Positions 1-9,897 are shown, counted from the first letter of the stretch. The stretch is 64,000 nucleotides of DNA from Enterobacter sp. BIGb0383 (GCF_003751845.1 NZ_RJKQ01000008.1:44153-108152), one strand, 5' to 3'. The notes: generated by a model not told the origin, from the sequence alone. Made by a program: numbers and translations.

Positions 1-423
1 GATGCGGCAATGGAAAACTTCGCGTCCTGGCGCAGTCGCATTGATGTACCGGAGCAGACCCATGAAACCCTGCGCCAGCTGGCTAAAAAATGGCCCCTGG
101 TGGCGATCACCAACGGCAATGCCCGGCCGGAGCTGTGCGGCCTCGACGGCTATTTTGACTTTGTGCTGCGGGCCGGGCCGGATGGCCGCTCCAAGCCGTT
201 TGAGGATATGTATCATCTGGCGGCCAGGCGACTGAACCTGCCGCTAAATGAGATTCTTCATGTCGGGGACGATCTGACCACCGACGTGGCCGGGGCGATT
301 CGCTGCGGGATGCAGGCCTGCTGGATCAAACCGGAAAATACCGACCTGATGCTGGCCCTTGATGGCCGCCTGCTTCCGCACGTGGAAATTTCACGGTTGG
401 CATCCCTCTCCGCGCTGATATAA
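1..423 (+). CDS. yigB: YigB, HAD phosphatase of riboflavin synthesis (3' part only)
   Basis: The reading frame is open from the first base, so the start lies outside the window; 140 C-terminal residues are present (the E. coli protein has about 238). The family is a haloacid-dehalogenase phosphatase that removes phosphate from 5-amino-6-(5-phospho-D-ribitylamino)uracil in riboflavin synthesis. Visible are HAD motif II (AITNGN), the motif III lysine ([10 protein letters not shown]) and motif IV ([10 protein letters not shown]). The sequence is close to E. coli YigB, and uvrD follows on the same strand as in E. coli. Confidence 0.95.
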   Translation, partial: DAAMENFASWRSRIDVPEQTHETLRQLAKKWPLVAITNGNARPELCGLDGYFDFVLRAGPDGRSKPFEDMYHLAARRLNLPLNEILHVGDDLTTDVAGAIRCGMQACWIKPENTDLMLALDGRLLPHVEISRLASLSALI

Positions 424-434
424 TCACCGCAGTT

Positions 435-450
435 CTGTATATATTAACAG
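435..450. promoter_or_regulatory. LexA (SOS) box of uvrD
   Basis: CTGT-N8-ACAG palindrome (CTGTATATATTAACAG) 36 bp before the uvrD start codon. It matches the LexA consensus and the position of the known E. coli uvrD SOS box, so uvrD is very probably induced by DNA damage. Confidence 0.9.
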
Positions 451-471
451 GGGTCTTAGCGCCCCTTTTTT
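450..471 (+). terminator. Attenuator-like hairpin in the uvrD leader
   Basis: GGGG (450-453) can pair with CCCC (462-465) and is followed directly by six T residues, giving an intrinsic-terminator shape between the LexA box and the uvrD start. E. coli uvrD is reported to be controlled by both LexA and a leader attenuator at this place. It could also end yigB transcription. The stem is short, so strength is uncertain. Confidence 0.6.
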
Positions 472-485
472 AGCCGACGGTGCCC

Positions 486-2648
486 ATGGACGTTTCTTAT
501 CTGCTAGACAGCCTCAATGACAAACAGCGCGACGCCGTGGCGGCGACGCGCAGCAATATGCTGGTTCTGGCAGGGGCAGGCAGCGGCAAGACGCGCGTGC
601 TGGTGCACCGTATCGCCTGGCTGATCAGCGTGGAAAACTGCTCTCCGTATTCCATTATGGCGGTGACCTTCACCAACAAAGCCGCCGCCGAGATGCGCCA
701 CCGTATCGGCGATCTGATGGGCACCACCCAGGGCGGAATGTGGGTCGGCACCTTCCACGGGCTGGCGCACCGTCTGCTGCGTGCGCACCATCTTGATGCC
801 CGGCTGCCGCAGGATTTTCAAATTCTCGACAGCGAAGACCAGCTGCGTCTGCTGAAACGTCTGATCAAAGCCATGAACCTCGACGAGAAGCAGTTCCCTG
901 CGCGTCAGGGGATGTGGTACATCAACGGCCAGAAGGACGAGGGGCTGCGTCCGCACCATATTGAAACCTACGGTAATCCCATCGAGCAGACCTGGCAGAA
1001 GGTGTATCAGGCCTATCAGGAAGCCTGCGACCGCGCAGGGCTGGTGGATTTCGCCGAGCTGCTGCTGCGTGCCCATGAGCTGTGGCTGAACAAGCCGCAT
1101 ATTCTCCAGCACTATCGCGAGCGCTTTACCAATATCCTGGTAGACGAATTCCAGGATACCAACAATATTCAGTACGCCTGGATCCGCCTGCTGGCGGGCG
1201 AAACCGGCAAAGTGATGATCGTCGGCGATGATGACCAGTCGATCTACGGCTGGCGCGGGGCGCAGGTGGAAAACATCCAGCGCTTCCTTAACGACTTCCC
1301 CGGCGCGGAGACCATTCGCCTTGAGCAGAACTATCGCTCAACCAGCAATATCCTCAATGCGGCCAACGCCCTGATTGAGAACAACGACGGTCGACTGGGC
1401 AAAAAACTGTGGACCGACGGCAGCGAAGGCGAACCGATCTCCCTCTACTGCGCCTTTAACGAACTCGATGAAGCGCGCTTTGTCGTTAACCGGATCAAGA
1501 CCTGGCAGGAGAACGGCGGGCAGTTGACCCAGTGCGCCATTCTCTACCGCAGCAACGCCCAGTCACGCGTGCTGGAAGAGGCGCTGCTGCAGGGCAGCAT
1601 GCCGTACCGAATTTACGGCGGGATGCGCTTCTTCGAACGTCAGGAAATTAAAGACGCGCTTTCATATCTGCGTCTGATCGCGAATCGCAATGACGATGCG
1701 GCGTTCGAGCGCGTGGTCAATACGCCGACCCGCGGCATTGGCGATCGTACTCTCGACGTGGTGCGCCAGGCCTCACGCGACCGCCAGCTGACGCTGTGGC
1801 AGGCGACCCGTGAACTGTTGCAGGAAAAAGCGCTGGCCGGACGTGCCGCCAGTGCGATGCAACGTTTCCTCGAGCTGATTGATGCGATGGCGCAGGAAAC
1901 CGCTGATATGCCGCTGCATGTGCAGACTGACCGGGTCATCAACGACTCCGGGCTGCGCACCATGTACGAGCAGGAAAAAGGCGAAAAGGGTCAGGCCCGC
2001 GTCGAGAACTTAGAGGAACTGGTGACGGCAACGCGCCAGTTCAGCTATCAGGACGAAGATGAAGATCTGATGCCGCTGCAGGCGTTTCTATCCCATGCGG
2101 CCCTGGAAGCAGGTGAAGGCCAGGCGGACAGCTGGCAGGACGCGGTGCAGCTGATGACGCTGCACTCGGCGAAAGGGCTGGAGTTCCCGCAGGTGTTTAT
2201 CGTCGGTATGGAAGAGGGGATGTTCCCGAGCCAGATGTCGCTGGATGAAGGTGGCCGTCTTGAAGAGGAGCGTCGTCTGGCCTACGTGGGCGTAACCCGT
2301 GCGATGCAGAAGCTGACCCTGACCTACGCCGAAACCCGCCGTCTTTACGGCAAAGAGGTTTACCATCGGCCCTCACGCTTTATCGGCGAGCTGCCGGAAG
2401 CCTGTGTGGAAGAGGTGCGCCTGCGCGCCACGGTCAGTCGCCCGGTGAACCATCAGCGGATGGGCACGCCGCTGGCGGAAAACGACACCGGCTACAAGCT
2501 GGGCCAGCGCGTGCGTCATGCGAAATTTGGCGAAGGGACCATCGTCAATCTGGAAGGCAGCGGTGAACACAGTCGGCTGCAGGTGGCGTTTCAGGGGCAG
2601 GGGATCAAGTGGCTTGTGGCCGCCTATGCCCGTCTGGAAACAGTCTAA
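486..2648 (+). CDS. uvrD: DNA helicase II
   Basis: Superfamily 1A 3'-5' DNA helicase of nucleotide excision repair and methyl-directed mismatch repair; it displaces the incised strand and can dismantle RecA filaments. The protein has 720 residues, the E. coli length. Walker A GAGSGKT lies at residues 30-36, the DEFQDT motif II near 220, GDDDQSIYGWRGA (motif III) at 247-259, and the QxxR-like motif VI in the VGVTRAMQKL segment. The C-terminal tail carries the RNA-polymerase-binding Tudor-like segment (KFGEGTIVN). The ATG at 486 is chosen because it reproduces the E. coli start; an in-frame GTG two codons upstream is less likely. Confidence 0.98.
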   Translation: MDVSYLLDSLNDKQRDAVAATRSNMLVLAGAGSGKTRVLVHRIAWLISVENCSPYSIMAVTFTNKAAAEMRHRIGDLMGTTQGGMWVGTFHGLAHRLLRAHHLDARLPQDFQILDSEDQLRLLKRLIKAMNLDEKQFPARQGMWYINGQKDEGLRPHHIETYGNPIEQTWQKVYQAYQEACDRAGLVDFAELLLRAHELWLNKPHILQHYRERFTNILVDEFQDTNNIQYAWIRLLAGETGKVMIVGDDDQSIYGWRGAQVENIQRFLNDFPGAETIRLEQNYRSTSNILNAANALIENNDGRLGKKLWTDGSEGEPISLYCAFNELDEARFVVNRIKTWQENGGQLTQCAILYRSNAQSRVLEEALLQGSMPYRIYGGMRFFERQEIKDALSYLRLIANRNDDAAFERVVNTPTRGIGDRTLDVVRQASRDRQLTLWQATRELLQEKALAGRAASAMQRFLELIDAMAQETADMPLHVQTDRVINDSGLRTMYEQEKGEKGQARVENLEELVTATRQFSYQDEDEDLMPLQAFLSHAALEAGEGQADSWQDAVQLMTLHSAKGLEFPQVFIVGMEEGMFPSQMSLDEGGRLEEERRLAYVGVTRAMQKLTLTYAETRRLYGKEVYHRPSRFIGELPEACVEEVRLRATVSRPVNHQRMGTPLAENDTGYKLGQRVRHAKFGEGTIVNLEGSGEHSRLQVAFQGQGIKWLVAAYARLETV

Positions 2649-2735
2649 CTTTCAGAAAAATATCATTATTTTGTAATATTCTGCTAGCCTTATAGGCCAG
2701 AGGTTAATTATTGCCCTTTCGCGTTTCGTTGCGTG

Positions 2736-2764
2736 TTGACGCCTTATGGCTGCTGGCGTAACAT
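2736..2764 (+). promoter_or_regulatory. Probable sigma-70 promoter of corA
   Basis: TTGACG (2736-2741) and TAACAT (2759-2764) are separated by 17 bp, a good fit to -35 and -10 elements. Transcription would start about 30 bp before the leader ORF and give a leader of roughly 235 nt before corA. Confidence 0.65.
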
Positions 2765-2796
2765 GCGCGCACGATTACGCTAAGAGGACATTCGCC

Positions 2797-2853
2797 TTGG
2801 ACACACCCAGTAGATGCTGGCTCAATTCCCTGTCAATCAGGAACAACTCCTAA
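2797..2853 (+). CDS. corL: CorL-like leader peptide of corA
   Basis: An 18-codon ORF starts with TTG and is preceded by a purine-rich ribosome site (AAGAGGA, about 6 nt before the start). It encodes LDTPSRCWLNSLSIRNNS. Salmonella corA has a translated short leader ORF (corL) whose translation couples Mg2+ status to Rho-dependent termination before corA; position, size and a hairpin over the stop codon agree with that system. Assignment rests on position and architecture. The unusual TTG start keeps confidence moderate. Confidence 0.6.
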   Translation: MDTPSRCWLNSLSIRNNS

Positions 2854-2880
2854 GGCTATCTCCTCCTGCTGATGGCCTTA
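2851..2880 (+). promoter_or_regulatory. Hairpin overlapping the corL stop codon
   Basis: TAAGGC (2851-2856, including the corL stop) is an exact reverse complement of GCCTTA (2875-2880), enclosing a pyrimidine-rich CTCCTCC loop. A ribosome on corL would prevent this stem from forming, as expected for a translation-coupled attenuator. The other alternative structures of the leader were not resolved by eye. Confidence 0.5.
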
Positions 2881-3006
2881 GTGGTTGTCAGCGATATGCG
2901 TTATTCCCGTCGCTCTGAGTCAGGCTGTTTAATGGTCTGAAACCCAAATTGTTTCTGTGTGCCCACCGAACTGTCCGATAATTTTTTTGCATTGGGAGTC
3001 CCGGTC

Positions 3007-3957
3007 ATGCTGAGCGCATTCCAACTGGAAAATAACAAACTTTCTCGCCTGGAAGCGGATGAGCCACAGCCTCTAATTGACGCTGTGTGGGTTGATCTAG
3101 TCGAACCGGACGACGACGAGCGACAACGCGTACAAACCGAGCTGGGGCAGAACCTGGCGACCCGCCCGGAGCTGGAAGATATCGAGGCCTCGGCGCGCTT
3201 CTTTGAAGACGAAGACGGTCTGCATATCCACTCCTTTTTCTTCTTCGAAGATGCTGAAGATCACGCCGGTAACTCCACCGTGGCATTTACGATCCGCGAC
3301 GGTCGCCTGTTTACCCTGCGCGAGCGCGAGCTGCCTGCGTTTCGTCTCTACCGCATGCGCGCCCGCAGTCAGGCCATGATGGACGGCAACGCCTACGAGC
3401 TGCTGCTGGATCTGTTTGAAACTAAAATCGAACAGCTGGCGGATGAGATCGAAAACATCTACAGCGATCTGGAAAAGCTAAGCCGGGTGATTATGGAAGG
3501 GCGACAGGGCGATGAATACGACGCCGCGCTCTCTACCCTGGCGGAACAGGAAGATATCGGCTGGAAGGTACGTCTGTGTCTGATGGATACCCAGCGGGCG
3601 CTGAACTTCCTGGTGCGTAAGGCGCGTCTGCCGGGCGGTCAGCTGGAGCAGGCGCGTGAAATCCTGCGCGATATCGAATCCCTGCTGCCACACAACGAAT
3701 CCCTGTTCCAGAAGGTTAACTTCCTGATGCAGGCGGCGATGGGCTTTATCAACATTGAGCAGAACCGCATTATCAAGATCTTCTCGGTGGTCTCGGTGGT
3801 CTTTCTGCCGCCAACGCTGGTGGCATCAAGCTACGGGATGAACTTCGAATTTATGCCGGAACTGAACTGGAGCTTTGGCTACCCGGGCGCAATCATCTTT
3901 ATGATGCTTGCCGGCCTGGCGCCGTATCTCTACTTCAAACGTCGTAACTGGTTGTAA
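3007..3957 (+). CDS. corA: Magnesium/cobalt/nickel transporter CorA
   Basis: Homopentameric inner-membrane channel, the main constitutive Mg2+ uptake route. The 316 residues equal the E. coli length. There is a long acidic cytoplasmic N-terminal domain with coiled-coil helices, then two C-terminal membrane helices, with the signature YGMN at residues 276-279 in the periplasmic loop. The ATG at 3007 gives the conserved N-terminus [10 protein letters not shown]; an upstream in-frame start at 2959 would add 16 unconserved residues. A 358-bp leader with a candidate short ORF precedes it. Confidence 0.98.
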   Translation: MLSAFQLENNKLSRLEADEPQPLIDAVWVDLVEPDDDERQRVQTELGQNLATRPELEDIEASARFFEDEDGLHIHSFFFFEDAEDHAGNSTVAFTIRDGRLFTLRERELPAFRLYRMRARSQAMMDGNAYELLLDLFETKIEQLADEIENIYSDLEKLSRVIMEGRQGDEYDAALSTLAEQEDIGWKVRLCLMDTQRALNFLVRKARLPGGQLEQAREILRDIESLLPHNESLFQKVNFLMQAAMGFINIEQNRIIKIFSVVSVVFLPPTLVASSYGMNFEFMPELNWSFGYPGAIIFMMLAGLAPYLYFKRRNWL

Positions 3958-3969
3958 TCTTTTCTTTTT

Positions 3970-3990
3970 CCCCTCTCCTTCGGAGAGGGG
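3970..3990. terminator. Hairpin between convergent corA and rarD
   Basis: CCCCTCTCC (3970-3978) pairs perfectly with GGAGAGGGG (3982-3990) around a 3-nt loop. It lies just after the corA stop and before the rarD stop. There is no clean T-run after the stem on either strand, so a terminator role is likely but not certain. Confidence 0.55.
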
Positions 3991-3998
3991 AAGATATC

Positions 3999-4895
3999 CT
4001 ACAGTCCCTTTCTTACCCTGCGCTGGGTATAAATCGCATCGATGATAAACAGCGCCAGCGCCGCCCAGATAAAGGCAAAAGTCACCATCTTATCCGTTCC
4101 TGGCACCTCGCCGTAAAACAGCACCGCCAGTAAAAACATCAGGGTCGGACCGATATACTGGAAGAAGCCCAGAGTTGAAAGACGCAGTCGCGTCGCCGCG
4201 CCGGTAAAGCACAGCAGCGGGATTGTGGTGACCACGCCAGCGGCGATCAGCAGCAGGTTTAGCGACCAGGGATTGCTGCTCAGATGGCTGGTCGGGCTGT
4301 CGGTAATGCCAAACAGCCAGATCGCGGCGACAGGCAGCAGCCACAGGGTTTCGACCAGCATGCCGGTCTGGGCATCAACGGCAATTTTCTTACGCAACAG
4401 GCCATAAAACGCAAAGCTAAAGGCCAGGCCGAGGGCAATCACCGGCAGGGAGCCAAAGGTCCATAGCTGGACCAGGACGCCGGTTGCTGCCAGCATCACT
4501 GCCAGCCACTGCATCCGGCGAAAGCGCTCGCCGAGGAACAGCATCCCCAGTAGCACATTGACCAGCGGGTTAATAAAGTACCCGAGGCTGGCCTCCAGCA
4601 TATGATTATGATTGACCGACCAGATAAACAGCAGCCAGTTACCGCCAATCAGCACCGCCGACAGCGCCAGCAGGGCGATTTTTTTTGGCATCCGCAGCAG
4701 TTTTTTCATCTGCGGCCACTGACGGCTGACTGAAATCAGCGCCACCATAAAGAAAAATGACCAGATCACCCGGTGGGTCAGAATTTCATCGGCGGGGACG
4801 AACCCAATAAGCTTGAAATAGGCCGGGGCGATGCCCCAAATAAAATAGGCGGCGAGGGCGAGGATGACCCCTTGCCGCGTCTGTTTTGCATCCAT
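3999..4895 (-). CDS. rarD: RarD, EamA/DMT-family permease
   Basis: Inner-membrane protein of 298 residues with about ten predicted hydrophobic helices in two EamA repeats, strongly similar to E. coli RarD (296 aa). The family contains drug/metabolite exporters. The RarD substrate is not established; a chloramphenicol link comes from Pseudomonas literature. It starts at the ATG giving MDAKQTRQG, the conserved N-terminus. It is convergent with corA and followed upstream by yigI on the same strand. Confidence 0.95.
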   Translation of the reverse strand: MDAKQTRQGVILALAAYFIWGIAPAYFKLIGFVPADEILTHRVIWSFFFMVALISVSRQWPQMKKLLRMPKKIALLALSAVLIGGNWLLFIWSVNHNHMLEASLGYFINPLVNVLLGMLFLGERFRRMQWLAVMLAATGVLVQLWTFGSLPVIALGLAFSFAFYGLLRKKIAVDAQTGMLVETLWLLPVAAIWLFGITDSPTSHLSSNPWSLNLLLIAAGVVTTIPLLCFTGAATRLRLSTLGFFQYIGPTLMFLLAVLFYGEVPGTDKMVTFAFIWAALALFIIDAIYTQRRVRKGL

Positions 4896-4946
4896 CGGGA
4901 GAACTCATTGCAGAAATGTAAACGTATTTTACCCGATTTTGTGTAC

Positions 4947-5420
4947 TCAACCCACCATATAAGTGGCGGTCGCGCTGGCGATATGGATTTGTTCCTCGTT
5001 GTGTAACTCAACCCGCGCCACCGCGACTTTGTTACCGGCACGCAGCAGGCTGCTGCTGGCAGTAAAGCGGTTGCCGCGTCCCGGACGCAAATAGTCGACC
5101 CGCAAATCGATGGTGCCCATTCTGGATAAGCGCTGACGCAGTTCCTCCTCGCTAATGGTGTCGTGGCGGGTGAGGGTACTGCCCACGCAGACCAGACCGG
5201 CGGCGACGTCCAGAGCGGAGGCGATCACGCCGCCGTGCAGAATACTTTGCGCCCAGTTGCCGACCATCATCGGCTGATTGTTAAAAGCCAGCTGGGCAAA
5301 GTCTTTCTCATAGCGCTCTAGCTCAAGACCCAGAGCGCGGTTGAACGGCATATGGTAGACGAAGATTTCGCCGACCAGTTTCAGCGCCTCTTCGGCGGTG
5401 AGCGGGGATGGGGTGGTCAT
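4947..5420 (-). CDS. yigI: YigI, hotdog-fold acyl-CoA thioesterase
   Basis: 157-residue PaaI-type hotdog protein, about 80 percent like E. coli YigI (155 aa). The segment [20 protein letters not shown] carries the HGG and helix typical of hotdog thioesterases, with the VDYLRPGRG strand further on. The E. coli protein hydrolyses medium/long-chain acyl-CoA. It is cytoplasmic with no signal peptide, and divergent from pldA. Confidence 0.95.
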   Translation of the reverse strand: MTTPSPLTAEEALKLVGEIFVYHMPFNRALGLELERYEKDFAQLAFNNQPMMVGNWAQSILHGGVIASALDVAAGLVCVGSTLTRHDTISEEELRQRLSRMGTIDLRVDYLRPGRGNRFTASSSLLRAGNKVAVARVELHNEEQIHIASATATYMVG

Positions 5421-5574
5421 ACGCCCTCCTTGGGTTAATGAGATGTTGATTTTATGCTTCCATTTTGTTTCTTTCCACTTTAAGAACGGATAACCGGGCA
5501 GGATTTAAGGAAGTCTGTAAAATAGGGCAAAATTTCCCCCTTTTACACAGATCTGGTTCAGGAGAAGACAACCG

Positions 5575-6444
5575 ATGCGGGCAATACTGGGTTGGTTACT
5601 GGCGGCTGCCGCGCTGCCGTTTACAGCATTTGCGCAGGAAGCGACAGTAAAAGAAGTCCATGACACACCGGCCGTTCGCGGCAGCATTATCGCCAATATG
5701 CTGCAGGAACATGACAATCCGTTCACCCTCTATCCTTACGAGTCGAACTACTTACTCTATACCTGGACCAGCGATCTCAATAAAGAAGCGATTAGCTCTT
5801 ATAACTGGGCAGAGCATTCGCGTAAGGATGAAGTGAAATTCCAGCTGAGCCTCGCTTTCCCGCTGTGGCGCGGTATCCTCGGGGACAACTCCGTGCTCGG
5901 GGCTTCCTATACGCAGAAATCCTGGTGGCAGCTCTCCAATAAAGGTGAATCTTCCCCGTTCCGTGAAACCAACTATGAGCCACAGCTGTTCCTCGGTTTC
6001 GCGACCGATTACCGCCTGGCGGGCTGGACTCTGCGTGACGTTGAACTCGGGTATAACCACGACTCAAACGGCCGCTCCGACCCGACATCCCGCAGCTGGA
6101 ACCGCCTCTATACCCGCCTGATGGCGCAGAACGGTAACTGGCTGGTGGAGGTGAAACCCTGGTATGTTATCGGCGACACCGACGATAACCCGAATATCAC
6201 CAAATATATGGGTTACTACCAGCTGAAGCTCGGCTACCAGCTGGGTGACGCGATACTGAGCGCGAAAGGGCAGTACAACTGGAATACCGGCTACGGCGGT
6301 GCGGAAATTGGCGTGAGCTATCCGGTCACTCGCCACGTGCGCTTCTATACCCAGGTGTATAGCGGCTATGGTGAATCGCTGATTGATTACAACTTTAACC
6401 AGACGCGCGTTGGCGTTGGCGTGATGCTTAACGATCTGTTCTAA
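5575..6444 (+). CDS. pldA: Outer-membrane phospholipase A (OMPLA)
   Basis: Outer-membrane beta-barrel phospholipase A1/A2 of 289 residues, as in E. coli. A signal peptide of about 20 residues ends at FAQ. The catalytic triad is visible in GYNHDSNGRS...SRSWN, corresponding to mature His142, Ser144 and Asn156 (precursor 162, 164 and 176). It ends in phenylalanine, as usual for barrels recognised by BamA. The enzyme degrades phospholipids that reach the outer leaflet and signals lipid asymmetry. It sits between divergent yigI and downstream recQ. Confidence 0.98.
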   Translation: MRAILGWLLAAAALPFTAFAQEATVKEVHDTPAVRGSIIANMLQEHDNPFTLYPYESNYLLYTWTSDLNKEAISSYNWAEHSRKDEVKFQLSLAFPLWRGILGDNSVLGASYTQKSWWQLSNKGESSPFRETNYEPQLFLGFATDYRLAGWTLRDVELGYNHDSNGRSDPTSRSWNRLYTRLMAQNGNWLVEVKPWYVIGDTDDNPNITKYMGYYQLKLGYQLGDAILSAKGQYNWNTGYGGAEIGVSYPVTRHVRFYTQVYSGYGESLIDYNFNQTRVGVGVMLNDLF

Positions 6445-6554
6445 CCTTTATTCTGCCGGACGGCTCGCAAAGCCGTGTCGGTCGATTGTCCAGCGGGCGT
6501 TTTGATTGCGTCGCGGCACGAAGGATTTCATGTAAAGCATTGCAGTTTCTCTCG

Positions 6555-6588
6555 CAGGCGCTGAAAATAGCGCCTGTTTTTATTTTTT
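6555..6588 (+). terminator. Rho-independent terminator of pldA
   Basis: CAGGCGCT (6555-6562) pairs with AGCGCCTG (6569-6576) around GAAAAT and is followed by a 12-nt T-rich tract (6577-6588). It ends only 17 bp before the recQ start, so recQ must rely on readthrough or a promoter embedded here. Confidence 0.85.
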
Positions 6589-6604
6589 GACAGACGGGGT
6601 TGAT

Positions 6605-8434
6605 GTGGCGCAGGCGGAAGTGTTGAATCAGGAATCGCTGGCCAGACAGGTTTTGCAAGAAACCTTCGGCTACCAGCAGTTCCGCCCGGGACAGGCCGAG
6701 ATTATCGACACGGTGCTTACCGGGCGCGATTGCCTGGTGGTAATGCCGACCGGCGGCGGTAAATCCCTGTGCTACCAGGTCCCCGCCCTGGTTCTCGACG
6801 GCCTGACGGTGGTCGTTTCCCCGCTGATTTCCCTGATGAAAGATCAGGTTGATCAGCTGCTCGCCAACGGCGTAGCCGCCGCCTGTCTCAACTCGACCCA
6901 GACCCGTGAGCAGCAGCAGGAGATTATGGCCGGCTGTCGCAACGGCCAGGTTCGTCTGCTCTATATCGCGCCGGAACGCCTGATGCTGGATAACTTCCTT
7001 GAGCATCTTGGCAACTGGAACCCGGTACTGCTGGCGGTCGATGAAGCGCACTGTATTTCTCAGTGGGGGCACGATTTCCGCCCGGAATATGCTCTCTTAG
7101 GGCAGCTACGCCAGCGTTTCCCCGCTCTACCGTTTATGGCACTGACGGCGACGGCGGATGACACCACCCGTCGGGATATCGAACGCCTGCTGGGGCTGCG
7201 TGACCCGCTGATTCAGGTCAGCAGCTTTGACCGTCCCAATATTCGCTACATGCTGATGGAGAAATTTAAGCCTCTCGATCAGCTGATGCGCTACGTCCAG
7301 GAGCAGCGCGGCAAGTCGGGTATTATCTACTGCAACAGCCGCTCGAAGGTGGAAGACACCGCCGCCCGTCTGCAAAGCCGCGGTATCAGCGCGGGCGCCT
7401 ATCATGCCGGACTGGATAACGCCGTGCGTGCCGACGTGCAGGAAAAATTCCAGCGCGATGACCTGCAAATCGTGGTGGCGACGGTCGCCTTCGGCATGGG
7501 CATCAACAAGCCCAACGTGCGCTTTGTGGTCCACTTCGACATTCCGCGTAATATCGAATCCTACTATCAGGAAACCGGCCGCGCCGGGCGCGACGGGCTA
7601 CCGGCCGAAGCGATGCTGTTTTACGATCCGGCGGATATGGCCTGGCTGCGCCGCTGCCTGGAAGAGAAGCCTGCCGGACAATTACTGGATATCGAACGCC
7701 ATAAGCTGAATGCGATGGGCGCTTTCGCCGAGGCGCAGACCTGCCGTCGTCTGGTATTGCTGAACTACTTTGGTGAAGGTCGCCAGGAGTCTTGCGGCAA
7801 CTGCGATGTCTGCCTCGATCCCCCGCGTCAGTACGACGGCTTGCAGGACGCACAGAAAGCGCTCTCCGCGATCTACCGCGTCAATCAGCGCTTCGGTATG
7901 GGCTATGTGGTTGAAGTGCTGCGCGGGGCGAATAACCAGCGTATCCGCGAGATGGCCCACGACAAACTCCCGATCTACGGCATCGGGCGCGATCAGAGCC
8001 ATGAGCACTGGGTCAGCGTGATCCGCCAGCTGATCCATATGGGCTTCGCCACCCAGGATATTGCCCGCCATTCGGCGCTGCAGCTGACCGAGGCCGCACG
8101 TCCCGTCCTGCGTGGCGAAGTGCCGCTGATGCTGGCCGTTCCTCGCGTGGTGGCGCTTAAGCCACGGGCAATGCAGAAATCCTTTGGCGGTAACTATGAC
8201 CGCAAACTCTTTGCCAAGCTGCGCAAACTGCGTAAGGCCATTGCTGACGAAGAGAACATTCCGCCGTACGTCGTCTTTAACGATGCCACGCTGATCGAAA
8301 TGGCTGAGCAGATGCCGCTTTCCGCCGGGGAGATGCTCAGCGTGAACGGCGTCGGCACCCGCAAGCTTGAGCGCTTCGGTAAGCCGTTTATGACGCTTAT
8401 CCGCCAGCATGCGGACGGTGATGATGACGAGTAG
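6605..8434 (+). CDS. recQ: ATP-dependent DNA helicase RecQ
   Basis: 3'-5' superfamily 2 helicase of the RecF recombination pathway that resolves aberrant DNA structures. With the GTG at 6605 it has 609 residues and the E. coli N-terminus MAQAEVLN; an upstream in-frame TTG at 6587 is not conserved. Walker A TGGGKS is at residues 49-54 and DEAH near 146-149. The zinc site is a Cys followed by CGNCDVC, and an RQC winged helix precedes the C-terminal HRDC domain (about 530-609). rhtC follows after 61 bp. Confidence 0.97.
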   Translation: MAQAEVLNQESLARQVLQETFGYQQFRPGQAEIIDTVLTGRDCLVVMPTGGGKSLCYQVPALVLDGLTVVVSPLISLMKDQVDQLLANGVAAACLNSTQTREQQQEIMAGCRNGQVRLLYIAPERLMLDNFLEHLGNWNPVLLAVDEAHCISQWGHDFRPEYALLGQLRQRFPALPFMALTATADDTTRRDIERLLGLRDPLIQVSSFDRPNIRYMLMEKFKPLDQLMRYVQEQRGKSGIIYCNSRSKVEDTAARLQSRGISAGAYHAGLDNAVRADVQEKFQRDDLQIVVATVAFGMGINKPNVRFVVHFDIPRNIESYYQETGRAGRDGLPAEAMLFYDPADMAWLRRCLEEKPAGQLLDIERHKLNAMGAFAEAQTCRRLVLLNYFGEGRQESCGNCDVCLDPPRQYDGLQDAQKALSAIYRVNQRFGMGYVVEVLRGANNQRIREMAHDKLPIYGIGRDQSHEHWVSVIRQLIHMGFATQDIARHSALQLTEAARPVLRGEVPLMLAVPRVVALKPRAMQKSFGGNYDRKLFAKLRKLRKAIADEENIPPYVVFNDATLIEMAEQMPLSAGEMLSVNGVGTRKLERFGKPFMTLIRQHADGDDDE

Positions 8435-8495
8435 CCAGCCGGGGTGAACGGTGGCAATATAGTTTTCCAATGAATTATTACTTCGCGAGTCAATT

Positions 8496-9116
8496 ATGCT
8501 GATGCTATTTCTGACCGTGGCGATGGTGCATATCGTTGCGCTGATGAGCCCGGGACCGGACTTTTTCTTCGTCTCACAAACGGCCGTAAGCCGTTCGCGC
8601 AAAGAAGCGATGATGGGCGTGCTGGGGATCACCGCAGGCGTTATGGTCTGGGCGGCCGTGGCGTTGCTGGGTCTGAACCTGATCCTCGCCAAAATGGCGT
8701 GGCTGCATACCATCATTATGGTCGGCGGCGGCCTGTATCTGTGCTGGATGGGCTACCAGATGCTGCGCGGCGCGTTGAAGAAAGAAGAGAAAAGCACAGA
8801 AGCCCCGGCGGTGGAGCTGGCGGCGGGCGGGCGGAGCTTTATGAAGGGCCTGCTGACCAACCTCGCGAATCCAAAAGCCATTATCTACTTTGGCTCCGTG
8901 TTCTCACTGTTCGTCGGCGACAGCGTTGGCGCTGGCGCACGCTGGGGGATCTTTGCCCTGATCGTCGTGGAGACGCTGGCCTGGTTTACCGTGGTGGCGA
9001 GCCTGTTTGCCCTGCCGAAAATGCGCCGTGGCTATCAGCGTCTGGCGAAGTGGATTGACGGTTTTGCTGGTGCGCTCTTTGCCGGTTTCGGTATCCACCT
9101 GATTATTTCCCGCTAA
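8496..9116 (+). CDS. rhtC: Threonine exporter RhtC
   Basis: 206-residue inner-membrane protein of the LysE/RhtB family with about six hydrophobic helices and the family motif SPGPDFFFV near the N-terminus; also NLANPKAIIYF. It is near identical to E. coli RhtC, which exports threonine. It is convergent with rhtB; the pair is arranged as in E. coli. Confidence 0.97.
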   Translation: MLMLFLTVAMVHIVALMSPGPDFFFVSQTAVSRSRKEAMMGVLGITAGVMVWAAVALLGLNLILAKMAWLHTIIMVGGGLYLCWMGYQMLRGALKKEEKSTEAPAVELAAGGRSFMKGLLTNLANPKAIIYFGSVFSLFVGDSVGAGARWGIFALIVVETLAWFTVVASLFALPKMRRGYQRLAKWIDGFAGALFAGFGIHLIISR

Positions 9117-9126
9117 AACCCTCTTA

Positions 9127-9163
9127 TTGACTCGTCCTCTCCCATTGGGTGAGGACGAGTCAA
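9127..9163. terminator. Perfect 13-bp inverted repeat between rhtC and rhtB
   Basis: TTGACTCGTCCTC (9127-9139) and its exact complement GAGGACGAGTCAA (9151-9163) enclose an 11-nt loop between convergent genes. It probably serves as a bidirectional transcription barrier; the T-tracts are weak. Confidence 0.6.
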
Positions 9164-9167
9164 CGTC

Positions 9168-9788
9168 TCAGGCGTGACGCGCCGACGCCAACAGTGCGCC
9201 AATCAGCATAAACAGCGAACCAAACACCTTGTTCAGCGCCTTCATCTGACGCGGGCCTTTGATCCAGCCTGCGATACGCTGGGCCAGGGTCGCATAGCCA
9301 ATCATCACCACGATATCGACCACGATGGTGGTTACGCCCAGCACCACGTACTGCATAATCTGGGGCTGGTGCGGCACGATAAACTGCGGGAACAGGGCGG
9401 CGAGAAAAACGATACTCTTGGGGTTGGTCAGGTTGACGAAGACCGCCCGCTTAAACAGACGCCCGCGAGACTGGGTTTTTGCCAGCGTATTCAGATCGAT
9501 CGCGCCTGCGGCGCGCCACTGCTGAATGCCCAGCCAGATCAGATAGGCTGCACCGGCCCACTTCAGCACCTCGAAGGCCAGCACCGAGCGGGAAAACAGC
9601 GTGCCCAGACCGATACCCACCAGCACGATATGAATGCCCAGCCCGGTTTGCAGACCGGCGATGGACGCCGCCGCACCGCGATAGCCGTGGCTAATCGAGG
9701 TGGTCATGGTATTGATCGCGCCAGAGCCCGGTGAGACGCTGAGGATGATCGATGTCAGCAGGTAGGCGAACCACCATTCGAAGGTCAT
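9168..9788 (-). CDS. rhtB: Homoserine/homoserine lactone exporter RhtB
   Basis: 206-residue LysE/RhtB-family inner-membrane exporter, starting [10 protein letters not shown] and carrying [10 protein letters not shown] and [14 protein letters not shown]. coli RhtB exports homoserine and its lactone. It is divergent from pldB with a 109-bp intergenic region, as in E. coli. Confidence 0.97.
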   Translation of the reverse strand: MTFEWWFAYLLTSIILSVSPGSGAINTMTTSISHGYRGAAASIAGLQTGLGIHIVLVGIGLGTLFSRSVLAFEVLKWAGAAYLIWLGIQQWRAAGAIDLNTLAKTQSRGRLFKRAVFVNLTNPKSIVFLAALFPQFIVPHQPQIMQYVVLGVTTIVVDIVVMIGYATLAQRIAGWIKGPRQMKALNKVFGSLFMLIGALLASARHA

Positions 9789-9897
9789 GTGAAACTCCCT
9801 GATTGCTCTTTTTTATGCCACAATACGCTATTGTTTGAGCGTTGTGTGACGGGACGCAAAAAAACGATTTTACACGGTTAGCAGGGGCGTAAACCCG

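Noticed and set aside
504..1112. 202-codon minus-strand open frame inside uvrD
   Set aside because: Shadow of uvrD; no start context or similarity recognised.
7682..8716. 344-codon minus-strand open frame across recQ and rhtC
   Set aside because: Overlaps two conserved plus-strand genes completely and shows no recognisable domain.
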